Shown: positions 43,089-52,698 of the stretch, piece after piece
How positions within the stretch are numbered: position 1 is the stretch's first letter
Layout of the letters: every line of letters starts with the position of its first letter
Source of the DNA: Blastococcus sp. DSM 46786
GTDB lineage: Bacteria > Actinomycetota > Actinomycetes > Mycobacteriales > Geodermatophilaceae
Reading direction: 5' to 3'
NCBI RefSeq assembly: GCF_900109665.1
Contig: NZ_FOAO01000002.1
Location: 248,001-312,000, forward strand
DNA: 64,000 nucleotides
Made by a program: the position numbers and the translations under genes
Notes under the pieces: generated by a model
Seen by the model: the letters and a program-made list of their open reading frames with translations, nothing else
The model's database searches: none
Told to the model about the DNA's origin: nothing

Positions 43089-44210
43089 TCAGGTGAGCTG
43101 GGCGGCCTTCGTGTTGATGGTGTCCCAGCCCTCGACGGCCTCGGGCTTGCGCGGCTCGGGCCCGATGTAGCGGGCCGACGGACGCACCAGGCGGCCGGTG
43201 TTCTTCTGCTCGAGGATGTGCGCGCACCAGCCTGCCGTGCGGGCGCAGGTGAACATCGAGGTGAACATGTGGCTGGGGACCTCGGCGAAGTCCAGGACGA
43301 TGGCCGCCCAGAACTCCACGTTGGTCTCCACCGGCCGGTCGGGACGCCGCTCGCGCAGCTCCTTGAGGGCGGCGTCCTCCAGGGCGAGGGCGGCCTCGAA
43401 GCGCGGGGCGCCGAGCTCCTGGGCGGAGCGGCGGAGCACGCGGGCGCGGGGGTCCTCGGCGCGGTAGACCCGGTGGCCGAAGCCCATCAACCGCTCCTTG
43501 CGGTCGAGCAGGTCCTTCACGTACTTCTCGGCGTCACCGGTCTTCTCGACGTCGTCGAGCATGTGCAGCACCCGGGAGGGGGCGCCGCCGTGCAGCGGGC
43601 CGGACATCGCGCCGATCGCGCCGGACATGGCGGCGGCGACGTCGGCACCGGTGGAGGCGATGACGCGCGCGGTGAACGTCGAGGCGTTCATGCCGTGCTC
43701 GGCGGCGGAGGTCCAGTAGGCGTCGACCGCGGCCACGTGGCGGGGGTCGGGCTCACCGCGCCAGCGCACCATGAAGCGCTCGACGATGGTCGAGGCCTCG
43801 TCGATCCGGCTCTGCGGCACGGCGGGGACGCCGATGCCGCGGGCGGACTGGGCGACGTAGGACAGCGCCATGACGGCGGCGCGGGCCAGCTGGTCGCGCG
43901 CCTCCTCGGCGCTGATGTCCAGCAGCGGGCGGTACCCCCAGAACGGGGCCAGCATCGCCAGGGCGGCCTGGACGTCGACGCGCACGTCGCCGCTGTGCAC
44001 CGGGATGGGGAACGGCTCCGCCGGCGGCAGCCCGGGACCGAACTTGCCGTCGACCAGCAGCGCCCAGACGTTGCCGAAGGTGACCTTGCCGACCAGGTCC
44101 TCGATGTCGACCCCGCGGTAGCGGAGCGCACCGCCGTCCTTGTCCGGTTCGGCGATCTCGGTCTCGAAGGCGATGATGCCTTCCAGGCCGGGTACGAAGT
44201 CGTCGGCCAT
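43089..44210 (-). CDS. citA: Citrate synthase (actinobacterial citrate synthase 2 type)
   Basis: A 373-residue citrate synthase that condenses acetyl-CoA with oxaloacetate. The catalytic regions are GPLHGGAPSRVLHML with its His, LMGFGHRVYRAEDPRA with the second His, and the C-terminal IYG-like Asp region (VLDFAEVPSHMFTSMFTCARTAGW). The start MADDFVPGLEGIIAFETEIAEPD is characteristic of the actinobacterial CitA-like group. AGGAGC precedes the ATG at 44210. It is divergent from pdxH; TAGGGT near 44278-44283 (minus strand) may be its -10 box. Confidence 0.92.
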   Translation of the reverse strand: MADDFVPGLEGIIAFETEIAEPDKDGGALRYRGVDIEDLVGKVTFGNVWALLVDGKFGPGLPPAEPFPIPVHSGDVRVDVQAALAMLAPFWGYRPLLDISAEEARDQLARAAVMALSYVAQSARGIGVPAVPQSRIDEASTIVERFMVRWRGEPDPRHVAAVDAYWTSAAEHGMNASTFTARVIASTGADVAAAMSGAIGAMSGPLHGGAPSRVLHMLDDVEKTGDAEKYVKDLLDRKERLMGFGHRVYRAEDPRARVLRRSAQELGAPRFEAALALEDAALKELRERRPDRPVETNVEFWAAIVLDFAEVPSHMFTSMFTCARTAGWCAHILEQKNTGRLVRPSARYIGPEPRKPEAVEGWDTINTKAAQLT

Positions 44211-44365
44211 CTCGCAAGCTCCTCTGCGCGCGGACCCACGTGCGCGCAGGGAACTGGCGCACGGATTGCCTGCCGACCCTAGGCCGTCCACCCCGTCCTG
44301 GCACACGGGGGGCGGTGCGGGCGCCCTCCCGAGCCGCCGCGCGGACCCGGTGTCAGCATGGCGGC

Positions 44366-45013
44366 GTGCCCGACCTGTCCCGCATGCGCAACGACTACAC
44401 CCTCGGGCGGCTGCGCGAGGACGAGCTCGCCCCCACCTGGGTCGAGCAGTTCGACCGCTGGTTCGCCGACGCGGTCGCCGCAGAGCTCCCCGAGCCCAAC
44501 GCCGTCGTCGTGGCGACCGCGGACGCCGACGGCGCCCCGGACGCCCGGGTCGTGCTGATGAAGGGCTACGACACCGACGGCATCGTGTTCGGTACCAGCT
44601 ACGCCTCGGCCAAGGGCGCGCAGCTGGCGGTGAACCCGCGGGCCGCGCTCGTGTTCCCCTGGCACGCGCTGCAGCGGCAGGTGCGGGTGGCCGGGCGGGT
44701 GGAGCGGATCGGCGACGCCGCGTCCGACGGGCTGTGGGACCCGCGCCCGCGCGGCTCGCAGCTGGCGGCGGTCGCCTCGGTGCAGTCGACCGTCGTCGAC
44801 TCCCGGCAGGAGCTCGAGGAGCGCGTGCGGCTGCTGGACGAGCAGACGCCGGAGGGCCCGGTGCCCCGCCCCGAGGTGTGGGGCGGCTACCGGGTGGTGC
44901 CCGAGCGGGTGGAGTTCTGGCAGGGCGGGGCCGACCGGCTGCACGACCGGCTGCGGTTCGTCCGCGACACCGCCGAGGGCGGCGGCTGGGTCGTCCAGCG
45001 GCTCGCGCCGTGA
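44366..45013 (+). CDS. pdxH: Pyridoxamine 5'-phosphate oxidase
   Basis: A 215-residue FMN enzyme that oxidises pyridoxamine or pyridoxine phosphate to pyridoxal phosphate. Motifs are MRNDYTLGRLREDEL, PDARVVLMKGYDTDGIVFGTSYAS (FMN-binding), VNPRAALVFPW, PRGSQLAAVASVQS, and the C-terminal EFWQGGADRLHDRLRF with WVVQRLAP. GTG at 44366 is chosen; CAGCAT 7 bases upstream could be a -10 box. An ATG 18 bases later is a second option. Its stop overlaps the start of the MFS gene (GTGA). Confidence 0.92.
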   Translation: MPDLSRMRNDYTLGRLREDELAPTWVEQFDRWFADAVAAELPEPNAVVVATADADGAPDARVVLMKGYDTDGIVFGTSYASAKGAQLAVNPRAALVFPWHALQRQVRVAGRVERIGDAASDGLWDPRPRGSQLAAVASVQSTVVDSRQELEERVRLLDEQTPEGPVPRPEVWGGYRVVPERVEFWQGGADRLHDRLRFVRDTAEGGGWVVQRLAP

Positions 45014-46335
45014 GCCAGCCGGTCGACCCGATCGAGGGCGGGGCGCCGGTCGAGGAGCCGGTCCCCGAGCGGGTGCGCCGGCGGGGCTGGGCGATCGACA
45101 CCACCCCGCTGCGCGACCCCCGCTACCGGCGGCTGTTCTGGGGCATCGCCACGACCACGATCGGCCAGCAGATGACGCTGGTGGCCGTCCCCTTCCAGGT
45201 CTACCTGCTGACCGGCTCGTCGTTCATGGTCGGCGTGACGTCGATCGTCGCGCTGGTCCCGCTCATCGTCTTCGGGCTCCTCGGCGGCGCGATCGCGGAC
45301 GCCATGGACCGCCGGCGGCTGCTGGTGGTCACCTCGGTCGGCGCGGCGGTGACCAGCGCGCTGCTCGCGGCGCAGGCGCTGCTCCCGGGCGGCGGGAACC
45401 TGGTCCTGCTGTGGGTCCTGACCGCCGCGGTCTCCGCCTTCACCGCGGTCAACTCGCCGACGCGCTACGCCGTCATCCCCGCGCTGGTCGGCACGGCGGG
45501 CGTCCCCGCCGCGAACGCGCTCGCCATGACCGTCCGGCAGATCGGCGTGATCGTGGGTCCGCTGGTCGCGGGGCTGCTGATCGGGCTCGGGTCGCTGTTC
45601 ACCGCCTACGCCATCGACGCCGTCGGTTTCGTGGTCGCCGCCGTGCTGCTGCGCGGGCTGCCGCCGCTGCCGCCGGGACGGGACGCCGGGAAGCTGCGGC
45701 TGGGTGCCGCCGTGCACGGGGTCTGGGAGGGCTTCGCGTTCCTGCGCACCCAGCCCGTGCTGCTCATGACCTTCGTCGTCGACGTCATCGCGATGCTGTT
45801 CGCCTGGCCGCAGGCGGTGTTCCCCGAGCTGTCGGAGACCCGGTACGCCGACTCGCCCAACAGCCTGGGCTGGCTGTTCGCGGGCATCTCGATCGGCGCG
45901 CTGGGAATGGGGCTGACGTCGGGCTGGGTGTCGAAGGTGGACCGGCAGGGCGCGGTGGTGATCGTCTCGATCGCGGTGTGGGGCGTGGCGATCATCGGCT
46001 TCGGCCTCGCCCCGACGCTGTGGCTGGCGGTCCTGTGCCTGGCCGTCGCGGGCGCGGGCGACATGGTGAGCGCGGTGCTGCGCAGCGCGATGCTGCAGAC
46101 GGCGGCGCCCGAGGAGATGCGCGGCCGCATGCAGGGCGTCTTCATCGTCGTGGTCACCGGCGGCCCCCGGCTGGGTGACCTGCGCGCCGGTGGCCTGGCC
46201 AGCGCCGCGGGCGTGTCGTTCGCGATGGTCTCAGGCGGCGTCGTGGTGGTGCTCGCGATGGTCGCCGTCGCGCTGCTGGTGCCGTCGTTCTGGCTGTTCC
46301 GCGCCTCGCGGTCGGCCGTCGACCGGACCGGCTGA
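45010..46335 (+). CDS. MFS exporter (EntS-like), coupled to pdxH
   Basis: A 441-residue, 12-helix major facilitator. It begins with a roughly 30-residue acidic/basic tail, then TTPLRDPRYRRLFWGIATTTIGQQMTLVAVPFQVY, the EntS-type entry, and GGAIADAMDRRRLLVVTS after helix 2. ETRYADSPNSLGWLFAGIS and MLQTAAPEEMRGRMQGVF are typical of this group. It exports a siderophore, drug or metabolite. The 4-base overlap with pdxH implies coupled expression; whether it moves a vitamin B6 compound is only speculation. Confidence 0.85.
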   Translation: MSQPVDPIEGGAPVEEPVPERVRRRGWAIDTTPLRDPRYRRLFWGIATTTIGQQMTLVAVPFQVYLLTGSSFMVGVTSIVALVPLIVFGLLGGAIADAMDRRRLLVVTSVGAAVTSALLAAQALLPGGGNLVLLWVLTAAVSAFTAVNSPTRYAVIPALVGTAGVPAANALAMTVRQIGVIVGPLVAGLLIGLGSLFTAYAIDAVGFVVAAVLLRGLPPLPPGRDAGKLRLGAAVHGVWEGFAFLRTQPVLLMTFVVDVIAMLFAWPQAVFPELSETRYADSPNSLGWLFAGISIGALGMGLTSGWVSKVDRQGAVVIVSIAVWGVAIIGFGLAPTLWLAVLCLAVAGAGDMVSAVLRSAMLQTAAPEEMRGRMQGVFIVVVTGGPRLGDLRAGGLASAAGVSFAMVSGGVVVVLAMVAVALLVPSFWLFRASRSAVDRTG

Positions 46336-46587
46336 CCCGCCGGGTGTCCGGCCGGGCTCGCCCGCCCCCGAGAGTGGCGAGGCCGGCCGGACCTCCGGCG
46401 TTCATATCCGATCCTGCCCGGCCCTACTCCCCAGTAGCGGGATGGGGCAAGAGCTGGGGCAGCGGCGGGAGGCGCAGTCGTCCGCGGCGGCGAGTGAGCG
46501 GAAACGCCGACCTGCGCCCTCACCCCGTGGGGGGACGAGGTGAGGCACGCCTCAAGCGCGGCGGCGTGTGGACCGATCGTCGGTGGC

Positions 46588-48633
46588 ATGAGCCTTCTCC
46601 ACCGGCTACGGGGCACCAGCCTCCTCGCACGCTTCGGTGCGGTCAGCCTGCTGCTCACGTTCGCGGTGGGGGCGGTGCTCTCCTCGGTGTTGAGCACGGC
46701 GATCGAGAACCGCGCCCGCCAGCAGGCGGAGGACGCGGCCCTGATGGCGGTGCGCCTGGGGCTCCAGCCGCAGTTCACCCCCGTCGACCTCGCCGAGGGG
46801 TTCGAGGCCGAGCGCCTGGCGGACGTGGAGAGCGCCGTGAACGACGCCGCCGAGGAGTTCGGTACGGCGGGGCTCTCGCTCGCCGCGTTCGACCCGATCG
46901 AGCTCAAGATCTTCAACCGCGACCGCACGATCGTCTACCACTCGGAGAACCCAGAGCTCGTGGGCGAGACATCGGGTTCCGGTGAGCTGGGCGCGGCACT
47001 CGACGGTTACGTCGTCTCGGGCTTCGCCCACTCCGCCGACGACAGCGCCACCAGCGAGGACGGCACGCACCAGCTGCTCGAGGTCTACGTGCCGATGCAG
47101 TACGACGGTGCGGACTCGCCGGACGGGGTGATCGAGCTCTACCTGCCCTACGCGCCCGTCGCCGCCGCGGTCGCAACGGACGTGCGGACCATGACGATCG
47201 CCCTCGTCGCCTCCCTGACGGTCTTCCACCTCGTCGTCTTCCGCCTGATCGCGTCGGCGTCGAAGAAGCTGCGCCGCCAGACCGAGGACCTGCGGAGCTC
47301 CGCCGAGCGCGACCGCCATCAGGCCACGCACGACGCCCTCACCGGCCTGCCCAACTGGGAGCTGCTGCGCGACCGTCTCGACCAGGCCCTGGCCGCGGCC
47401 AGCCGCTCGGACGGCGAAGTCGCCCTGTTCCTGATCGATCTGGACCGCTTCAAGGAGATCAACGACACCCTCGGCCACTCCTTCGGTGACAGGTTGCTCT
47501 GCCAGGTGGGGCCCCGACTGGAGTCGGTGCTGCGGGAGGGTGACACCGTCGCCCGCCTCGGCGGGGACGAGTTCACCGTCCTGCTGCCCCTCGTGGATGG
47601 GGCCGGTGAGGCCGAGCAGGTGGCCGAGCGGCTGCGCGAGGCGCTGCACCGGCCCTTCGACGTCGACGGCGTGGCCGTCGACGTGGAGGCCAGCATCGGC
47701 ATCGTCGTCTCCCCGTGGCACGGCACCGACACCGAGGTGCTGCTGCGCAACGCCGACATCGCGATGTACGTCGCCAAGGAGTTCAAGTCCGGCGCGGTGA
47801 TCTTCGAGCCCGAGGAGCACGTCACCGCCCCGTCGCGGCTGACGGTCCTGGGCGACTTGAGGCGGGCGCTGGAGGGCGCCGGCGAGCTGTTCCTGAACTA
47901 CCAGCCCAAGTACACCCTGGACGGCGAGCGCATCGAGGGACTGGAGGCGCTGCTGCGGTGGCGGCATCCCGTCCACGGCCTCATCCCGCCCGACGACTTC
48001 ATCCCGGCCGCCGAGGGCACCGGCATCATCCTGCGGCTGACCGAGCACGTGCTGGATCTGGCACTCGCCCAGATGCGCTGCTGGATGGACGCCGGCCACG
48101 GCGTCCCCGTGGCGGTGAACCTGTCCACCCGCTGCCTGCTCGACGTGGGGCTGCCCGAACTGGTCCGGCGGCTGCTGACCGCGCACCGGGTACCGGCCGA
48201 GCTGCTGCGACTCGAGGTGACCGAGAGCGCGGTCATGGGCGACGCCGCCCGGTCCATGGAGGTCCTGCAGCGCCTGCACGACCTGGGCGTGAAGCTGTCG
48301 ATCGACGACTTCGGCACCGGTTACACCTCCATGGCGCACCTGCGGCGGCTGCCGGTCGACGAGCTGAAGATCGACCGCTCGTTCGTGCTGGGCATGATCT
48401 CGACCGCCCACGATGCCGTGCTGGTGCGAACCGCGGTCGACCTGGGCCACAACCTGGGGCTGACCGTGGTCGCCGAGGGCGTCGAGGGCGCCGAGCACGT
48501 GGCTGCGCTGCGCGACCTCGGCTGTGACATCGCGCAGGGCTACCACTACGCCCGGCCGATGGGCGGCGAGCAGATGAGCGAGTTGCTCGACCGGGTCGGC
48601 ACGATCCACGACGGATCGATGCCGGTCGTCTGA
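46588..48633 (+). CDS. Membrane-bound GGDEF-EAL cyclic-di-GMP protein
   Basis: A 681-residue protein with membrane helices at about 12-36 and 201-223 enclosing an extracellular sensor of about 165 residues. The GGDEF domain has an intact active site (GGDEF at 325-329) with a product-inhibition site REGD at 316-319, five residues before it. The EAL domain is also complete: EALLR at 453-457, VNLSTR, DDFGTGYTS, and DELKIDRSFV. Both synthesis and breakdown of c-di-GMP are possible. The ATG at 46588 is preferred because the hydrophobic N-terminus starts there. A strong terminator follows. Confidence 0.88.
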   Translation: MSLLHRLRGTSLLARFGAVSLLLTFAVGAVLSSVLSTAIENRARQQAEDAALMAVRLGLQPQFTPVDLAEGFEAERLADVESAVNDAAEEFGTAGLSLAAFDPIELKIFNRDRTIVYHSENPELVGETSGSGELGAALDGYVVSGFAHSADDSATSEDGTHQLLEVYVPMQYDGADSPDGVIELYLPYAPVAAAVATDVRTMTIALVASLTVFHLVVFRLIASASKKLRRQTEDLRSSAERDRHQATHDALTGLPNWELLRDRLDQALAAASRSDGEVALFLIDLDRFKEINDTLGHSFGDRLLCQVGPRLESVLREGDTVARLGGDEFTVLLPLVDGAGEAEQVAERLREALHRPFDVDGVAVDVEASIGIVVSPWHGTDTEVLLRNADIAMYVAKEFKSGAVIFEPEEHVTAPSRLTVLGDLRRALEGAGELFLNYQPKYTLDGERIEGLEALLRWRHPVHGLIPPDDFIPAAEGTGIILRLTEHVLDLALAQMRCWMDAGHGVPVAVNLSTRCLLDVGLPELVRRLLTAHRVPAELLRLEVTESAVMGDAARSMEVLQRLHDLGVKLSIDDFGTGYTSMAHLRRLPVDELKIDRSFVLGMISTAHDAVLVRTAVDLGHNLGLTVVAEGVEGAEHVAALRDLGCDIAQGYHYARPMGGEQMSELLDRVGTIHDGSMPVV

Positions 48634-48641
48634 CAGCGGAC

Positions 48642-48681
48642 ACGACAGAGGCCCAGGTCGGTGAACCTGGACCTCTGTCGT
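48642..48681. terminator. Bidirectional terminator between GGDEF-EAL gene and udgX
   Basis: Arms 48642-48658 (ACGACAGAGGCCCAGGT) and 48665-48681 are complementary over 17 positions with one mismatch, around the loop CGGTGA. It sits 8 bases after the GGDEF-EAL stop and 15 bases from the udgX stop, so it can serve both converging genes. Confidence 0.8.
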
Positions 48682-48696
48682 GGGACGAGCGCCGGG

Positions 48697-49365
48697 TCAG
48701 GCCAGCGCCCCGGCGACGGTGCGCAGGTCGGCGACCAGGGCGTCGTAGGCGGCGGCGCGCGCCTCGTCGGGCGTGCGCAGGATCGCCGAGGGGTGCGTGG
48801 TCGCGAGGATCCAGGTCTGGTGGGGCGCGTCCTCGTCGTCGTCCTCCGTCGGCGCCGGCGCGCCCGGCGGGGTCCAGGGGAGCAGCTGCCCGTGGTCGCG
48901 GGTGATCCGGAACGACGGGGAGATCAGCCCCTTGGCCGCCGTCGCGCCCAGGGCCACGACGACCTCGGGCTGCAGGACGGCGAACTCCGCCTCCAGCCAC
49001 GGCCGGCAGGCCCGCAGGTGCTCGGGCCGGGGCGTCTGGTGGATCCGCCGCTTGCCCTTCACGGTGTGCGAGAAGTGCTTCACCGAGTTCGTGACGTAGC
49101 TGTCCCGCCGGTCGATGCCGGCGTCGGCCAGGGCCTTGTCCAGCAGCCGGCCCGCGGGGCCGACGAACGGCTCGCCCTTCCGGTCCTCCTGGTCGCCCGG
49201 CTGCTCGCCCACGAAGACCACCCGGGCGGTCTCCGGTCCCTCCCCGAACACCGTCTGGGTGGTGTCCTGCCACAGCTCGCAGGCCCGGCACCCGGCCGCG
49301 GCCGACCGCAGCTGCTCCAGGCCCACCCCGGCCGGCGGCCGGGCCACGCCGTCGCGCTCGCTCAT
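48697..49365 (-). CDS. udgX: Uracil-DNA glycosylase, UdgX type
   Basis: A 222-residue family 4-like uracil-DNA glycosylase. CRACELWQDTTQTVFGEGP contains two of the iron-sulfur cluster Cys residues, and GEQPGDQEDRKGEPFVGPAG is the active-site motif. The UdgX-specific insertion KRRIHQTP at 105-112 includes His109, the residue that in mycobacterial UdgX forms a covalent bond with the abasic site. LATTHPSAILR closes the motif set. The enzyme removes uracil and stays attached to DNA. The ATG at 49365 follows GGTGG; an in-frame GTG 18 bases upstream is less likely. It is convergent with the GGDEF-EAL gene. Confidence 0.92.
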   Translation of the reverse strand: MSERDGVARPPAGVGLEQLRSAAAGCRACELWQDTTQTVFGEGPETARVVFVGEQPGDQEDRKGEPFVGPAGRLLDKALADAGIDRRDSYVTNSVKHFSHTVKGKRRIHQTPRPEHLRACRPWLEAEFAVLQPEVVVALGATAAKGLISPSFRITRDHGQLLPWTPPGAPAPTEDDDEDAPHQTWILATTHPSAILRTPDEARAAAYDALVADLRTVAGALA

Positions 49366-49496
49366 CCACCGATGACACCGCACCGGGGCGCCGGCCGCGA
49401 GGTGAACTTCCGGTACTCGGGCACCTCACCTGCCCCGACGTGATCGTGGGCCCCGATACGGTCTCGGGCAGGAACACGCGAGGGCAGGAGGAACAG

Positions 49497-50401
<905 letters not shown>

Positions 50402-50405
<4 letters not shown>

Positions 50406-51586
50406 CCGAGCTCCGCACCCTGAGCAGCGCCGCGAAGGTCCGGCTGGTCGCAACGCGGGAGCTCTCCACCCGCATCCGGGACAAGAGCTTCATCATCAGC
50501 TCGATCGTCATCCTGGTCGCGATCGTCGGCGCGATGGCGTTCCAGGTGGTCGTGAGCTCCGGCGGCGAGGAGACGCGCGTCGCTGTCGTCGGCGGGGACG
50601 CCTCCGTGACCGCCGCCCTGGAGGCCCAGGGCGAGGCGCTGGACGTCGACGTCACCGTGGTGGAGCTGGTCGACGAGGACGCCGCGCGCGCAGCGGTGGA
50701 CGCCGAGGACGTCGAGGGTGCGCTGCTCGCCGGTGCCGACCCCGAGCTGCTGGTCCGCGAGTCCGCCGGCGGCTCCCTGGAGGCGGTCGTGCAGGGGGCG
50801 GTCGGCCAGCTCGCGGTCGCCCAGCAGCTCGCCGACGCCGGGCTGACCGGTCTGGACGTGCCCGAGGTGGCGGTCACCCCGCTGGAGACCGGCGCCGCGG
50901 CCGACGGCCAGCGGATCGTCACCGCGATCATCGGCGTCGTCCTGCTCTACAGCCTGCTGATCCTGTTCGGCCAGTTCATCGCCCAGGGCGTGGTGGAGGA
51001 GAAGGCCAGCCGGGTCGTCGAGCTGCTGCTGGCGACGATGCGCCCCTGGCAGCTGCTCGCCGGCAAGATCCTCGGCCTCGGGGTGCTGGCCCTGGGCCAG
51101 ATGGTGCTGATCGGCGTCGTCGGCGTCGCGGGCGTGCTCGCCTTCGACGTCGTCGAGGTGCCGGGGGAGCTGATCGGCACCGTGCTCACGGTGATCGCCT
51201 GGTTCCTGCTGGGCTACGCCTTCTACGCCGCGGTGTTCGCGGTGGCGGCCTCGCTGGTGAGCCGGCAGGAGGACCTGGCCACGGTGCTCATGCCGACGTC
51301 CATGGTGCTCATCGTCGCGTTCTTCGTCGGCATCCAGGCCGCCTCCGACCCCGCCGGCGGCCTGGCCCGGGTGACCTCCTACCTGCCGGGACTGTCGCCG
51401 CTGGTCATGCCGGTGCGCCAGGCCGCGGGCCAGGTGGCCCTCTGGGAGGTCGGGCTGGCCGTGGTGCTGATGCTGGCCGCCATCGCGCTGATCGTGCGGC
51501 TGGGCGGGCGGGTCTACGCCGGGGCGCTGCTGCGGACCGGCGGGAAGATCAAGGTCCGGGAGGCGCTGCGGGCCGAGCGCGTCTGA
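50402..51586 (+). CDS. ABC-2 type permease (NatB-like)
   Basis: A 394-residue membrane protein: one helix near 31-50, a large extracytoplasmic domain of about 120 residues (EETRVAVVGGDASVTAALEAQG), then five or six helices in the C-terminal half with VVEEKASRVVELLLATMRPWQLLAGKILG, the ABC-2 signature seen in NatB. With the ATPase it forms an exporter of unknown substrate. The GTG start overlaps the ATPase stop (GTGA). Confidence 0.88.
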
Positions 51587-51591
51587 GGGTT

Positions 51592-51607
51592 GACCCCCCG
51601 GGGGGTC
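51592..51607. terminator. Perfect palindrome GACCCCCCGGGGGGTC after the ABC exporter
   Basis: A 16-bp perfect inverted repeat begins 6 bases after the permease stop and ends 16 bases before the LLM oxidoreductase start. With no loop spacer it would fold with a small GC loop. It probably ends transcription of the exporter, or is an operator for the next gene; there is no T-tract. Confidence 0.5.
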
Positions 51608-51623
51608 CGGGTAGCGGCGCGGC

Positions 51624-52604
51624 ATGGCGATGCAGCTGGGCTACACGATGATGACCGAGCAGGCCGGGCCGAGGGACCTGGTCCGCCACGTGGTGGGTGC
51701 CGAGGAGGTCGGGTTCGACTTCGCCGTCAGCAGCGACCACTACTTCCCGTGGCTGGACGAGATGGGCCACTCACCGAACGCGTGGGTGACGCTGGGGGCG
51801 GCGGCGCAGGCGACCAGCCGGATCCCGCTGATGACGTACGTGACCTGCCCGACCTTCCGGTACCACCCGGCGGTCGTGGCGCAGCAGGCCGCGACGCTGC
51901 AGCTCCTCTCCGGGGGACGCTTCACCCTGGGGATCGGCGCGGGGGAGAACCTCAACGAGCACGTGGTCGGCGGCGGGTGGCCCGCGGCCGACGTGCGGCA
52001 CGAGCGGATCGTCGAAGCCCTGCAGATCATCCGCGACCTGTTCGACGGCGAGGGCTACACCAACTTCCGCGGCGAGCACTTCGACGTCGAGTCGGCCAAG
52101 CTCTGGGACCTGCCGGAGAAGCGGGTGCCCATCGGCTTCGCGGCGGGCGGGGAGCAGGCGGCCACGATCGCCGGCGAGCTCGCCGACGTCCTCATCGCCA
52201 CCGACCCGATGAGCGAGCTCGTGGAGCAGTTCGAGGCCGCCGGCGGTGCCGGCAAGCCCAAGGTCGCGCAGATGCCGATCAGCTTCGGCACCGACGAGGA
52301 CGCCGCGGTGCAGCGGGCGCACAGCCTCTTCCGCTGGTTCGGGCTCGGCTGGAAGGTGAACGCCGAGCTGCCGGGCACCGCCGCGTTCGACGCGGCCAGC
52401 CAGTTCGTCACGCCCGACGACGTCGCCGGGGCCATCCCGTGCGGGGACGACGTCGAGGCCGTCATCGAGGGGGCCAAGGCCTACGCCGACGCGGGCTTCA
52501 CGCACCTGGCCCTGGTGCAGATCGGCGGGGACCAGCAGGAGCCCTACCTCGACTGGGTGCGCAGCTCCCTGATGCCGGCCTGGCGGGAGGCGTTCGGCAG
52601 CTGA
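51624..52604 (+). CDS. F420-dependent LLM-class oxidoreductase (TIGR03557 type)
   Basis: A 326-residue luciferase-like TIM-barrel enzyme. GYTMMTEQAGPRDLVRHVVGAEEVGFDFAVSSDHYFPW, VTCPTFRYHPAVVAQQAATLQLLSGGRFTLGIGAGENLNEHVVGGGWP and a late GFTHLALVQIGGDQQEPYLDW are typical of the F420-dependent TIGR03557 family, related to glucose-6-phosphate dehydrogenase (Fgd). It uses reduced or oxidised F420; the substrate is unknown. It is alone, between two terminator-like palindromes. Confidence 0.85.
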   Translation: MAMQLGYTMMTEQAGPRDLVRHVVGAEEVGFDFAVSSDHYFPWLDEMGHSPNAWVTLGAAAQATSRIPLMTYVTCPTFRYHPAVVAQQAATLQLLSGGRFTLGIGAGENLNEHVVGGGWPAADVRHERIVEALQIIRDLFDGEGYTNFRGEHFDVESAKLWDLPEKRVPIGFAAGGEQAATIAGELADVLIATDPMSELVEQFEAAGGAGKPKVAQMPISFGTDEDAAVQRAHSLFRWFGLGWKVNAELPGTAAFDAASQFVTPDDVAGAIPCGDDVEAVIEGAKAYADAGFTHLALVQIGGDQQEPYLDWVRSSLMPAWREAFGS

Positions 52605-52653
52605 TCGGGTGACCTGCCGCCCCCGGGCCGCTCCCTTGGGGTGAGGTCCGGGC

Positions 52654-52682
52654 GCGAGGGGGCGCGCAGCGCGCCCCCTCGC
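52654..52682. terminator. 13-bp hairpin terminator after the LLM oxidoreductase
   Basis: Arms 52654-52666 (GCGAGGGGGCGCG) and 52670-52682 are perfectly complementary around the loop CAG. It lies 49 bases after the LLM stop and 16 bases before the TPR gene start. Confidence 0.65.
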
Positions 52683-52698
52683 CGCGATCATCGGCGGC

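Noticed and set aside
52651-52690. CRISPR-like or tandem repeat in the GC-rich gaps
   Set aside because: These are single hairpins; I saw no regularly spaced repeats anywhere in the window.
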